Source: Pelomonas sp. KK5 (GTDB taxonomy: Bacteria; Pseudomonadota; Gammaproteobacteria; Burkholderiales; Burkholderiaceae_C). Taken from it: DNA of 57,597 nucleotides. Positions 18,948-27,031 of the stretch are shown here, piece by piece. The DNA is taken from positions 1-57,597 of the forward strand of contig NZ_LYVQ01000004.1 of the NCBI RefSeq assembly GCF_001984095.1, read 5' to 3'. The notes under the pieces were generated by a model. It saw nothing but the letters and a program-made list of their open reading frames with translations. It had not been told where the DNA came from and did not search any database. Numbering within the stretch: the stretch's first letter is position 1; each line of letters begins with the position of its first letter. Position numbers and translations under genes: made by a program.

Positions 18948-18967
18948 GTGACACCGCGCAGTGTCAC
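18948..18967. promoter_or_regulatory. Perfect inverted repeat upstream of the DUF3422 gene
   Basis: GTGACAC (18948-18954) and GTGTCAC (18961-18967) form perfect 7-bp arms around a 6-nt centre. The site lies in the 60-bp gap between the end of the binding-protein gene and the DUF3422 start. It may be an operator or a transcript hairpin; there is no T run on either side. A second small palindrome, GGCCGCGCGGCC (18978-18989), is adjacent. Confidence 0.45.
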
Positions 18968-18992
18968 GCAAGAAGCAGGCCGCGCGGCCAGG

Positions 18993-20135
18993 TCAACGCT
19001 TGACTTTGCCGTCGCCGGTGAGCATGGACAGCTCGACGAAATTCGAAGCCACGTGCTTCGCCGCCGAGAAGCGCAGCGGGAAGCCGCCCGGGTTGTAGGG
19101 CTGCAGCGTCTCCAGCGCGGCGACCAGGCTCTCGCGCGTGGGCCGGGCGCCGGCGCGGCGCAGCCCTTCGGTGAAGGTCTTGGCGGCCACGTAGCCTTCG
19201 ATGCCGTTGTAGTCCAGGCGCAGGCCTGAAGCCGAACCTCCGGCCTTCTGCACGGCGGCCTGGTACTCCTCCGCCACGCCGGTCACGGTGCCGAAGGGGT
19301 AGGGCATCACCTGGCTGACGACGACGCCGTTGGCGTCCTTGCCCAGTTCGTCCAGCAGCGCCTGGGTGCCGACGAAGGAGACGTTGTAGAACACGCCGCC
19401 GTAGCCGGCCTTGCGGGCCGCGCGGATGAAGGCGGCGCAGCTCTTGTAGGCGCTGATCATCACGATCGCCTCCGGCATCGCCGCCGGGTTGCCCACCAGC
19501 GCGGCCACCGCCTTGTTCACGTCCACCGTGTTGCGCTCGACGGTGCCGGTGGCCAGCGGCTTCAGCGAGAGCGGCTTCATCGCGCGCTCCACGCCTTCGA
19601 GGCCGGCCTTGCCGTAGCTGTCGTTCTGGTGGAAGACCGAGATGCGGTTCAGGCCCAGCTGCGTGAGCTGCTTGACGATCAGCCCGGTCTCCTCGAAGTA
19701 GGAGGCCCGCACATGGAAGACGTTGCGGCTCAGCGGGTCGCGCAGCGCCTCGGCGCCGGTCAGCGGCGCGAAGAAGGGCATGCGGTGCTGGTTGATGATC
19801 GGCAGCGCGGCCAGCGAGGTGGGCGTGCCGACATAACCGAACAGGGCCAGCACGTCCTCCTCGATGAACTTCTCGGTGTTGGCCTTGCAGCGGTCGGGCT
19901 CGTAGCCGTCGTCCAGCGTGTGCAGCTCGACCAGGTTGCCGTTGACCCCGCCGGCGGCGTTCAGCGCGTCGAAGTACAGCTTGGCGCCGATCTGCATCTG
20001 CTTGCCCAGCTGGGCGGCCGGGCCGCTCAGCGCGCAGGACTGGCCCAGCACGATCTTGTTGCGGGCGCCCTGGGCGCGTCCGGCGAGGGGCAAGGCCAGG
20101 GACCCCAGGGCGGCGATGGCTTCACGTCTGCGCAA
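18993..20135 (-). CDS. ABC transporter periplasmic binding protein, branched-chain amino-acid (Leu/Ile/Val) type
   Basis: A 380-residue family 5/6 periplasmic binding protein. The N-terminus (LRRREAIAALGSLALPLAGR) resembles a Tat-like or Sec signal. The mature start KIVLGQSCALSGPAAQLGKQ is typical of LivJ-like proteins, followed by DDGYEPDRCKANTEKFIEED and VFHQNDSYGKAGLEGVER. The likely start is a TTG at 20133-20135, which has GGGAGAG six bases upstream; no ATG gives an equally good ribosome site. No permease or ATPase gene is adjacent, as is common for these orphan binding proteins in Burkholderiales. The ligand is unknown. It is divergent from the molybdopterin oxidoreductase. Confidence 0.88.
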   Translation of the reverse strand: MRRREAIAALGSLALPLAGRAQGARNKIVLGQSCALSGPAAQLGKQMQIGAKLYFDALNAAGGVNGNLVELHTLDDGYEPDRCKANTEKFIEEDVLALFGYVGTPTSLAALPIINQHRMPFFAPLTGAEALRDPLSRNVFHVRASYFEETGLIVKQLTQLGLNRISVFHQNDSYGKAGLEGVERAMKPLSLKPLATGTVERNTVDVNKAVAALVGNPAAMPEAIVMISAYKSCAAFIRAARKAGYGGVFYNVSFVGTQALLDELGKDANGVVVSQVMPYPFGTVTGVAEEYQAAVQKAGGSASGLRLDYNGIEGYVAAKTFTEGLRRAGARPTRESLVAALETLQPYNPGGFPLRFSAAKHVASNFVELSMLTGDGKVKR

Positions 20136-20233
20136 GTGCGACTCTCCCAACGATTCTTGATAATCGCGGGATTGTGCGGTCCCGGAAATGCCCCGGAAAA
20201 CCGCGCCACGCCCTGCCATGGAATAGTTCACGC

Positions 20234-22285
20234 ATGAACATTGCTGTTACCTCTTCGCCGCCTTCGCCGGGCTCCCGCGTCGTCAAGGGCGCCTGCCCGC
20301 ACGACTGCCCGGACACCTGCGCGCTGCGCATCACCGTCGAGGACGGCCGGGTCGTCAAGGTGCAGGGCCAGCCCGATCACCCCAGTACCCACGGCGCGCT
20401 GTGCACCAAGGTCTCGCGCTATGCCGAGCGCACCTACCACCCGGAGCGCCTGCTGCAGCCGCTCAGGCGCGTCAGCCGCAAGGACGAGCCGCCGCGCTTC
20501 GAGCCGGTGAGCTGGGAAGCGGCGCTGAGCGACATCGCCTCGCGACTGGGGCGCATAGCCGCCCGCGATCCCCAGGCCATCCTGCCCTACAGCTACGCCG
20601 GCACGATGGGCATGCTGCAGGGCGAGGCGATGGCGGGCCGCTTCTTCAACCGCATCGGCGCCTCGCAGCTGGACCGCACGATCTGCGCCTCCGCCGGCGC
20701 CGCCGCGCTGACGGCCACCTACGGACACAAGCTCGGCATGCACCTGCCGCACTTCGCGGAGAGCCGGCTGGTCCTGATCTGGGGCAGCAACTCGATCGCC
20801 TCCAACCTGCATTTCTGGACCTATGCCAACAAGGCCAAGCGCGAGGGCGCGAAGCTGATCTGCATCGACCCGCGCAAGACCGAGACGGCGGACAAATGCC
20901 ACCAGCACATCGCGCTGCTGCCCGGCACCGACGGCGCGCTGGCGCTGGGATTGATGCACGAGCTGACTACGAACGGATGGCTCGATACCGATTACATAAG
21001 CCGTTACGTGGACGGCTGGGACGAACTGCGCGAGAAGGCGCTGGCCTGGCCGCCGGAGCGGGTGGCCGAGGTCTGCGGCATCAGCGCCGACGAGGTGCGC
21101 GGCCTGGCGCGCGATTACGCCACCACGGCGCCGGCAGCCATCCGCCTGAACTACGGCATGCAGCGCGTGCGCGGCGGCGGCAATGCGGTGCGCCTGATCG
21201 CGCTGCTGCCCTGCCTGACCGGCGCCTGGAAGCACCGAGCCGGCGGTCTGCTGCTGTCGAGCTCCGGCTGGTTCGCGCCCTACAAGAACCCCATGCTGGA
21301 GCGCCCGGACCTGATGACGGTCAAGGCGCCCCGCGTGATCAACATGAGCACGATCGGCGACGAGCTGAACCGCGAGAGCTCGCCGGAGTTCGGCCCGCGC
21401 ATCGAGGCGGTGATCGTCTACAACAGCAACCCGGTGGCGGTGGCCCCCGAGTCGCCCAAGGTGGTGAAGGGCTTCGCCCGTGCGGACCTGTTCACCGTCG
21501 TGCTCGAGCACTTCATGACCGACACGGCCGACCTGGCCGACTACGTGCTGCCCGCCACCACGCAGATGGAGCACCTGGACGTACACACCAGCTACGGCCA
21601 CACCGACGTGCTGATCAACGAGCCGGCGGTGGCGCCGCTGGGCCAGGCCAAGAGCAACACGCAGATCTTCCGCGAGCTGGCCGCGGCCTGCGGCTTCGAC
21701 GACGCCGCGTTCCTCGACAGCGACGAGCAACTGGCCCGCCAGGCCTTCACCGACGCGATCGACTTCGACGCGCTGCAGCAGCGCGGCTGGCAGTCGCTGC
21801 CGCTGCGCGAGGCGCCGTTCGCCGAAGGCGGCTTCCTGACCGGCAGCGGCCGGGCCGACGCCCGTGGCGCCGATTACGTGCCCAACTACGAGAGCGCCAC
21901 CTCCACGCCCGAGCTGGCCGCCCGCTACCCGCTGGCGATGATCTCGCCGCCGGCGCGCAACTTCCTCAACAGCAGCTTCGTCAACGTCAAGAGCCTGCGC
22001 GACATCGAGGGCGAGCCGCTGGTGGAGATCCATGCGGACGACGCGGCGGCCCGCGGCCTGGCCGACGGCGCGATGGTGCGCGTGTTCAACGACCGCGGCA
22101 GTTACCTGAGCCGGCTGCATGTCAGCGGGCGGGCGCGGCCCGGCGTGGTCAACGGCCTGGGGGTCTGGTGGCGCAAGCTGGGGGCGGAGGGCACCAACGT
22201 CAACGAGCTGACCCACCAGCGCCTGACCGACATGGGCAAGGCGCCGAGCTTCTACGATTGCCTGGTGGAGGTCGCTCCAGCGTGA
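20234..22285 (+). CDS. Molybdopterin-dependent oxidoreductase (formate dehydrogenase / DMSO reductase superfamily)
   Basis: A 683-residue molybdenum enzyme catalytic subunit. An N-terminal [4Fe-4S] site is formed by Cys21, Cys25, Cys29 (CPHDCPDTC) and Cys57 (ALCTK), spacing C-x3-C-x3-C-x27-C. Molybdopterin-binding segments follow: LIWGSNSIASNLHFW, CIDPRKTETADKCHQHIALLPG and, near residue 400, IVYNSNPVAVAPES. The C-terminal dinucleotide-binding domain (PLAMISPPARNFLNSSF onward) is present. There is no Tat signal, so it is probably cytoplasmic. The electron partner is not encoded here, and the substrate cannot be named. Its stop overlaps the GTG start of the aminopeptidase gene. Confidence 0.88.
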   Translation: MNIAVTSSPPSPGSRVVKGACPHDCPDTCALRITVEDGRVVKVQGQPDHPSTHGALCTKVSRYAERTYHPERLLQPLRRVSRKDEPPRFEPVSWEAALSDIASRLGRIAARDPQAILPYSYAGTMGMLQGEAMAGRFFNRIGASQLDRTICASAGAAALTATYGHKLGMHLPHFAESRLVLIWGSNSIASNLHFWTYANKAKREGAKLICIDPRKTETADKCHQHIALLPGTDGALALGLMHELTTNGWLDTDYISRYVDGWDELREKALAWPPERVAEVCGISADEVRGLARDYATTAPAAIRLNYGMQRVRGGGNAVRLIALLPCLTGAWKHRAGGLLLSSSGWFAPYKNPMLERPDLMTVKAPRVINMSTIGDELNRESSPEFGPRIEAVIVYNSNPVAVAPESPKVVKGFARADLFTVVLEHFMTDTADLADYVLPATTQMEHLDVHTSYGHTDVLINEPAVAPLGQAKSNTQIFRELAAACGFDDAAFLDSDEQLARQAFTDAIDFDALQQRGWQSLPLREAPFAEGGFLTGSGRADARGADYVPNYESATSTPELAARYPLAMISPPARNFLNSSFVNVKSLRDIEGEPLVEIHADDAAARGLADGAMVRVFNDRGSYLSRLHVSGRARPGVVNGLGVWWRKLGAEGTNVNELTHQRLTDMGKAPSFYDCLVEVAPA

Positions 22286-23355
22286 GGCGCCTGCGCTGGG
22301 TCGTGGCGGCGGGGCTGCTGGTGGCGGTGGGCGGCTGTGCGCAGTTCAGCTATCTCGGCCAGTCGGTCGGCGGGCACCTGCGGCTGATGTCGGCGGCCGA
22401 GCCGGTCGACAAGGTGCTGTCCCGGCAAGACCTGGCCCCGGCGCTGCGCGAGCAGCTGGCCCTGAGCCAGCGCATCCGCGACTTCGCGACGCGCGAGCTG
22501 CACCTGCCCGACAACAACAGCTACCGCCGCTATGCGGACCTGCACCGCACGGCGGCCGTCTGGAACGTGATCGCAGCGCCCGAGCTGAGCCTGAAGGCGA
22601 AGACCTGGTGCTATCCGGTGATGGGCTGCGTGGCCTACCGCGGCTACTTCGACCATGAGGCCGCCAACGCGTATGCGCAGGCGCTCAGGCAGGAGGAGCA
22701 GCTCGAGGTGATGGTGGGCCCGGTGCCCGCCTACTCGACGCTGGGCTGGAGCAACTGGTTCGGCGGCGACCCGCTCCTGAACACCTTCATCGACTACCCC
22801 GAGGGCGAGCTGGCGCGGATGATGTTCCACGAGCTGGCCCACCAGGTGGCCTATGCCTCGGACGACACGACCTTCAACGAGTCCTTCGCCACGGCGGTGG
22901 AGCGCATCGGCGCCGAGCGCTGGCTGAGCGCCAACGGCAGCGCGCAGGCGCGCGAGGTCTACGAGCGCGGCAACCGGCGCCGGCTGCAGTTCCGCGCGCT
23001 GACCGACGGGTACCGCGAGAAGCTGAAGGCCGTGTATGACGCCGCCGACAGCGACGAGGCCAAGCGCGCCGCCAAGGCCCGCACGATGGCCGCGCTGCGC
23101 GAGGACTACGCCAGGCTCAAGACCGACGAATGGGGCGGCTATGCCGGTTACGACGGCTGGTTCGCCCGCGCCAACAACGCCAGCTTCGCGCTGCTGTCGG
23201 CCTACGGTGAGCTGGTGCCCGCCTTCGAGGCCCTGTTCGAGCGCGAGGGCCAGGACTGGCCGCGCTTCTACGCCGAGGCCAAGCGCCTGGCGAGGCTGCC
23301 GAAGGCGGAGCGGCGGCGCGAGCTGGCCGACGGCCCGGTGGCGGCGTCGAAGTAA
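22282..23355 (+). CDS. Putative lipoprotein aminopeptidase (Aminopep family, HExxH metalloprotease)
   Basis: A 357-residue protein of the predicted aminopeptidase family. A lipoprotein signal ends at the lipobox LLVAVGGC (Cys about residue 19). The zinc motif is HELAH in ARMMFHELAHQVAYASDD, and FNESFATAVERIGAERWL supplies the third ligand Glu. Conserved family segments are CYPVMGCVAYRGYFDHEAA and STLGWSNWFGGDPLLNTFI. It should be anchored in the periplasmic face of a membrane. The GTG at 22282 overlaps the oxidoreductase stop (GTGA) and has GGAGG ten bases upstream. It ends beside the convergent acyl-CoA-binding protein gene in an 18-bp palindrome. Confidence 0.85.
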   Translation: MRRLRWVVAAGLLVAVGGCAQFSYLGQSVGGHLRLMSAAEPVDKVLSRQDLAPALREQLALSQRIRDFATRELHLPDNNSYRRYADLHRTAAVWNVIAAPELSLKAKTWCYPVMGCVAYRGYFDHEAANAYAQALRQEEQLEVMVGPVPAYSTLGWSNWFGGDPLLNTFIDYPEGELARMMFHELAHQVAYASDDTTFNESFATAVERIGAERWLSANGSAQAREVYERGNRRRLQFRALTDGYREKLKAVYDAADSDEAKRAAKARTMAALREDYARLKTDEWGGYAGYDGWFARANNASFALLSAYGELVPAFEALFEREGQDWPRFYAEAKRLARLPKAERRRELADGPVAASK

Positions 23356-23366
23356 CGCGTTACTTC
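23349..23366. other. Perfect 18-bp palindrome spanning two convergent stop codons
   Basis: GAAGTAACGCGTTACTTC is its own reverse complement. It contains the TAA of the aminopeptidase and the TAA of the acyl-CoA-binding protein, each preceded by an AAG lysine codon. A near-identical sequence, with one changed centre base and one changed edge base, occurs at 28701-28718 after hisG, where the next gene is not convergent. It may be a protein-binding site or a bidirectional hairpin. Confidence 0.4.
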
Positions 23367-23611
23367 AAGGATTCGATGAGGTCGATGTATTGCTGCTGGG
23401 CGGCCTCTTTCGCCGTGCCCTTCAGCTCGCTCCAGGCATCCCACTTGAAGCGGCCGACGAAGTCCGTCATGCCCGGGCGCTCGCCCTCCACGTCGCCGAC
23501 GCTGCCCTGCTTGTACAGCGCGTAGATCTTCAGCAGCGTCTGGTTGTCCGGCTTCTCGGGCAACTGCTTCGATTCGGCGACGGCGGCTTCGAACTGATCC
23601 TGCAGGCTCAT
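23360..23611 (-). CDS. Acyl-CoA-binding protein
   Basis: An 83-residue four-helix acyl-CoA-binding protein. MSLQDQFEAAVAESKQLPEK and LLKIYALYKQGSVGDVEGER carry the conserved Tyr and Lys residues that contact the CoA phosphates. RFKWDAWSELKGTAKEAAQQ is the third-to-fourth helix signature. It binds long-chain acyl-CoA in the cytoplasm, protecting and delivering it to enzymes such as those encoded at 1815-8828. Bacterial copies are uncommon outside some Proteobacteria. The ATG at 23609-23611 is preceded by GGAGCA. An upstream in-frame ATG (MEHP) lacks that spacing. Confidence 0.93.
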   Translation of the reverse strand: MSLQDQFEAAVAESKQLPEKPDNQTLLKIYALYKQGSVGDVEGERPGMTDFVGRFKWDAWSELKGTAKEAAQQQYIDLIESLK

Positions 23612-23647
23612 CGGGTGCTCCAATGTAGTGATGACTAGCCTTGCATC

Positions 23648-24469
23648 TTAAACGTCGTCGGCGTCGATGCGGGCGCGGGCGGCCTCGACGCCGAAGCATT
23701 CCAGCGCATCCAGCGGCGCCGTGGCCGCGGCGTCCACCTCCAGGCCGTCGATCTCCTGCTGGCGCCGCTCGCTGGCGCCGTCCAGCATGCGCAGCGCCTG
23801 CGCCAGCTCCAGCTTGGCCAGCGGGCTGTGCGCATCGAGCACCGCGGCGCGCTGCAGCATGGCCAGGCCGATGGCGGCGTCGGCACGCTGGGTGCGGGCC
23901 AGCAGGCGGCCCAGCTTGTCGATGATCTCGGCGTGGAACAGGCCCAGCGCCAGGTGGGCGCCGGCGTGCTGGGGCGCCAGCTCGATCGTCGTCGCCAGCG
24001 CGGCGCGGATGCGCGGGCCCAGGCCATGGCCGATGCCCTTGGCCACGCCGATGCCCTGGGCATAGCGGCCCAGTGCCCAGGCCTGCCAGAAATAGGCATT
24101 GGGGCATTCGGGGTCGAGCACCTGCTGGCGTGCGGCGCGCTCCGCCACGGCCAGGTACATCCGGTGGCGCACGCGGGGCTGGCGCTCCACGTAGAAGGCC
24201 TGGCTGGCCTGGGCCTTGTTGGCCACGGTCAGGCCCGCGTGGCTGCCGGCTTCGGCCGCGGCCAGGCCGGCCTCGAAGGCCGCATGCAATTGGCCCGCGT
24301 GCAGCAGCCGCCACGCCTGGACCAGGGCCGGCTGGCGCGGCCAGTGCTCGGCGTCGCCGGCATGCAGGCGCGGCCAGTGGCGGCGCAGCATCGGGTCGTC
24401 ATGCAGGAAGCGCGGATGCAGGTAGGGGAACGGCGCCCAGGGCTGCGGCGGCGTGGACAACAGGGGCAT
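23648..24469 (-). CDS. Hypothetical protein with TPR-like helical repeats
   Basis: A 273-residue protein of unknown function, rich in Ala and Leu. Helical pairs such as [38 protein letters not shown] and ALATTIELAPQHAGAHLALG look like degenerate tetratricopeptide repeats, a protein-interaction fold. There is no signal peptide or membrane helix. ATG 24467-24469 is selected because GGAG lies nine bases upstream; an in-frame ATG at 24511 would add 14 residues. It lies 36 bp upstream of the acyl-CoA-binding protein gene on the same strand, so co-transcription is possible. Confidence 0.7.
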   Translation of the reverse strand: MPLLSTPPQPWAPFPYLHPRFLHDDPMLRRHWPRLHAGDAEHWPRQPALVQAWRLLHAGQLHAAFEAGLAAAEAGSHAGLTVANKAQASQAFYVERQPRVRHRMYLAVAERAARQQVLDPECPNAYFWQAWALGRYAQGIGVAKGIGHGLGPRIRAALATTIELAPQHAGAHLALGLFHAEIIDKLGRLLARTQRADAAIGLAMLQRAAVLDAHSPLAKLELAQALRMLDGASERRQQEIDGLEVDAAATAPLDALECFGVEAARARIDADDV

Positions 24470-24568
24470 CTCGACGAACTCCGGCGTACAACGGGCGCCA
24501 CGGTAGCCCATCGGGCGCTATTCGCCCCACCCTGTGGCGTCGGCGATTCATACGGAGTGAGGAGGTTC

Positions 24569-25912
24569 CTAGAGGTCGGCCCAGACGCTGACCCGCCCCT
24601 TGCCGCGGTGCTTGGAGCGGTACATCGCCTCGTCGCTGCGGGCCAGCAGGTCCTCGGCGCTGACGCCGTCGCCCTCCTCGGGGGCGTAGACGCTGACGCC
24701 GATGCTGGCTGACAGCGGCAGCCACTGGCCGGGCCGCACCTCGTAGGGCACCTGCGAGGCGATCAGGATCTTCTGCGCCACGTGGCCGCCGTCGTTGCTG
24801 CTGGAGACCAGGTTCTCCAGGATCACGACGAACTCGTCGCCGGCCAGCCGCGCCGGCGTGTCGGTCTCGCGCACGGACACGCGCAGGCGCCTGGCGAACT
24901 CGATCAGCACGCGGTCGCCAGCCTCATGGCCGAAGTTGTCGTTGACGCTCTTGAAGCCGTCCAGGTCCAGGAAGATCAGCGCCAGCGCGCGGCCGGTGCG
25001 CTGGGCGCGGCGCATCGCCAGCGGCAGGCTCTTGAGCAGGCTGCGGCGGTTGGCCAGGCCGGTCAGCGCGTCGGTGGTGGCCTGCAGCTCCAGCGCCAGC
25101 TCCATCTGCTTGCGCTCGGTGATGTCGCGCACGAAGGCGTCGAAGAAGCAGGCGTCGCCGCGCCGGCGCACCCGCAGCGAGATCTCCACCGGCAGCTCGT
25201 GCCCGTCCTGCGCGCAGGCCGTCAGCTCCACGCGCCGGTCCACCAGCAGCGTCGAGACGCCGGTGGCCAGGTAGCGGGCCAGGCCCTGCTGGTGGGCCTC
25301 GCGCAACGGCGGCGGAATGATCAGCTCGGCCAGCGGCCTCCCGATCGCCTCGGCCGGGCGCCAGCCGAAGGTGCGGTGCGCCATGTCGTTCCAGGCGGTG
25401 ACGCGGCCGTGCTGGTCCATCTGCACGAAGGCGTCGTTGGCATGTTCCAGGATGGAGCGGGTGACGGCCTCGCTCTCGGCCAGCTCGGCGGTGCGCTCGG
25501 CCACGCGGGCTTCCAGCGCGGCATTGGCCTCCTTCAGCGAGCGTTCGCGGTCGACCAGGGTCTCCAGCATCACGTTGAAGGCGGCGGCCATGCGGTCCAC
25601 CTTGTTGACGGCGTCGGGCGGGGTGGCGGCCGCGTCGAGCTGGCCGGCGCGCATGCGCTGGGCGACGCTGAGCATGTCGTCGAGGCTGCGCGTCATCGAT
25701 CGGCTGACCAGCCAGGCCAGGCCGGCGCCCAGCAGCACGGCCAGCAGCAGGTGAAGGCCGATGCGCAGCGGGCCGGGCGGACTCGCGCCGGGGGGCAGCC
25801 AGCCCAGCAGGTCGATGATGAAGAAGGCCATCAGCAGGACCTGCACCAACACGACACCGAGGATCAGCTGCTGCCGGAGCGACCACCTGCGACGGGCCTG
25901 AGGCTGCGGCAT
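24569..25912 (-). CDS. Membrane-bound PAS-GGDEF protein (diguanylate cyclase)
   Basis: A 447-residue signalling protein. It has two transmembrane helices (about residues 12-35 and 48-66) separated by a short loop, then a HAMP linker (SRSMTRSLDDMLSVAQRM). A PAS domain follows (about 145-265; FVQMDQHGRVTAWNDMAHRT) and then a GGDEF domain (about 285-447). The active-site signature reads AGDEF instead of GGDEF, a variant known in some active cyclases. The product-inhibition site RxxD is present five residues before it (RETD). It should make cyclic di-GMP in response to a signal sensed by the PAS domain. With only a short periplasmic loop, sensing is probably cytoplasmic or intramembrane. Confidence 0.9.
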   Translation of the reverse strand: MPQPQARRRWSLRQQLILGVVLVQVLLMAFFIIDLLGWLPPGASPPGPLRIGLHLLLAVLLGAGLAWLVSRSMTRSLDDMLSVAQRMRAGQLDAAATPPDAVNKVDRMAAAFNVMLETLVDRERSLKEANAALEARVAERTAELAESEAVTRSILEHANDAFVQMDQHGRVTAWNDMAHRTFGWRPAEAIGRPLAELIIPPPLREAHQQGLARYLATGVSTLLVDRRVELTACAQDGHELPVEISLRVRRRGDACFFDAFVRDITERKQMELALELQATTDALTGLANRRSLLKSLPLAMRRAQRTGRALALIFLDLDGFKSVNDNFGHEAGDRVLIEFARRLRVSVRETDTPARLAGDEFVVILENLVSSSNDGGHVAQKILIASQVPYEVRPGQWLPLSASIGVSVYAPEEGDGVSAEDLLARSDEAMYRSKHRGKGRVSVWADL

Positions 25913-26116
25913 CGGCGGGTGTCCAGCTTCTCAGGCACGCCGCGGGAGCGGCATCGGGAGGGGAGGACGGCACGGCGACATAACGTCATGTTCAAGCGGC
26001 ACCGGGGCGGGTGTCAATCCGGCCGGACGTGGGAATTTGCCCCGGCACCCACTCGGATGGGGAGGGACAAACCCACGCCAGCGCGGGTTTGGCTCGGCTC
26101 CCTACAATCCGCCGCC

Positions 26117-27031
26117 ATGCAATCGACCCCACCCGCCATTTCGTTCCAGAACGTCAGCAAGACATATCGAGGGGGCCGGGTCAAGGCTCTCGACGGCGTC
26201 TCCTTCGACATCCAGCCGGGCGAGTTCTTCGGCCTGCTGGGCCCCAACGGTGCCGGCAAGACCAGCCTGATCAGCATCCTGGCCGGCCTGGCGCAGGCCA
26301 GCGGCGGGGCGGTCAAGGTGTTGGGCCACGACGTCATCGACGACTATGCCGCCGCCCGCAAGGCGCTGGGCATCGTGCCGCAGGAGCTGGTGTTCGACCC
26401 CTTCTTCAGCGTGCGCGAGACGCTGCGCATCCAGAGCGGCTACTTCGGCGTCCATGGCAACGAGGCCTGGATCGACGAACTGCTGGAGAACCTCGGCCTG
26501 GCCGACAAGGCCCATGCCAATATGCGCCAGCTCTCCGGCGGCATGAAGCGCCGGGTGCTGGTGGCCCAGGCGCTGGTGCACCGGCCGCCGGTGATCGTGC
26601 TGGACGAGCCGACCGCCGGTGTGGACGTGGAACTGCGCCAGACGCTGTGGCAGTTCGTCGCGCGGCTCAACCGCGAGGGCCACACGGTGCTGCTGACCAC
26701 GCACTACCTGGAGGAGGCCGAGGCGCTGTGCCACCGCATCGCGATGCTCAAGCTCGGCAAGATCGTGGCGCTGGACCGTACCTCGGAGCTGCTGAAGGGC
26801 ACCGCCTCGACGATGCTGCGCTTCAAGACCGACGCGGCGCTGCCCGCCTCGCTGACCGGCCAGTCCCGCGTGACCGGCCGCATCGTGCAGATCACCGCGC
26901 ATGACGCCGCCGAGGTGGAGACCATCCTCGCCACGCTGCGCGCCGCGAGCGTGCCCATCGAAGACCTGGAGATCGGCCGCGCCGACCTGGAAGACGTGTT
27001 CATCGAAATCATGAATGGAGCGACCGCATGA
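26117..27031 (+). CDS. ABC transporter ATP-binding protein (ABC-2 export type)
   Basis: A 304-residue ATPase that pairs with the downstream ABC-2 permease. Walker A is GPNGAGKTS in FFGLLGPNGAGKTSLISIL. The Q loop is GIVPQELVFDP, the signature is RQLSGGMKRRV, Walker B is PPVIVLDEPTAGVD, and the switch His lies in LLTTHYLEEAEALCHR. A C-terminal extension of about 70 residues matches the YadG-like group. The permease start overlaps the stop by four bases (ATGA). This pair commonly precedes bolA and the his genes in betaproteobacteria, and its exported substrate is unknown. TACAAT eight bases before the ATG suggests a leaderless transcript. Confidence 0.93.
   Translation: MQSTPPAISFQNVSKTYRGGRVKALDGVSFDIQPGEFFGLLGPNGAGKTSLISILAGLAQASGGAVKVLGHDVIDDYAAARKALGIVPQELVFDPFFSVRETLRIQSGYFGVHGNEAWIDELLENLGLADKAHANMRQLSGGMKRRVLVAQALVHRPPVIVLDEPTAGVDVELRQTLWQFVARLNREGHTVLLTTHYLEEAEALCHRIAMLKLGKIVALDRTSELLKGTASTMLRFKTDAALPASLTGQSRVTGRIVQITAHDAAEVETILATLRAASVPIEDLEIGRADLEDVFIEIMNGATA

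Noticed and set aside
16567-18954. A 795-codon minus-strand frame joining DUF3422 and isocitrate dehydrogenase regions.
   Set aside because: The upstream part is a frame-shifted shadow of DUF3422; the dehydrogenase begins at 17598 with a normal family N-terminus.
20401-23355. A 984-codon plus-strand frame spanning the molybdopterin enzyme.
   Set aside because: Its first part is an out-of-frame Arg/Ala-rich shadow of the oxidoreductase. Only the portion from GTG 22282 encodes a recognisable protein.
26069-26090. AAACCC-N10-GGGTTT hairpin as a terminator or riboswitch before the ABC ATPase.
   Set aside because: The stem is only six pairs, there is no conserved riboswitch core, and the nearby TACAAT better explains the region as a promoter.
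24782-26116. Long frame upstream of the ABC ATPase as a possible fused sensor domain.
   Set aside because: It is antisense to the GGDEF gene and has no domain features. The ATPase starts properly at 26117.
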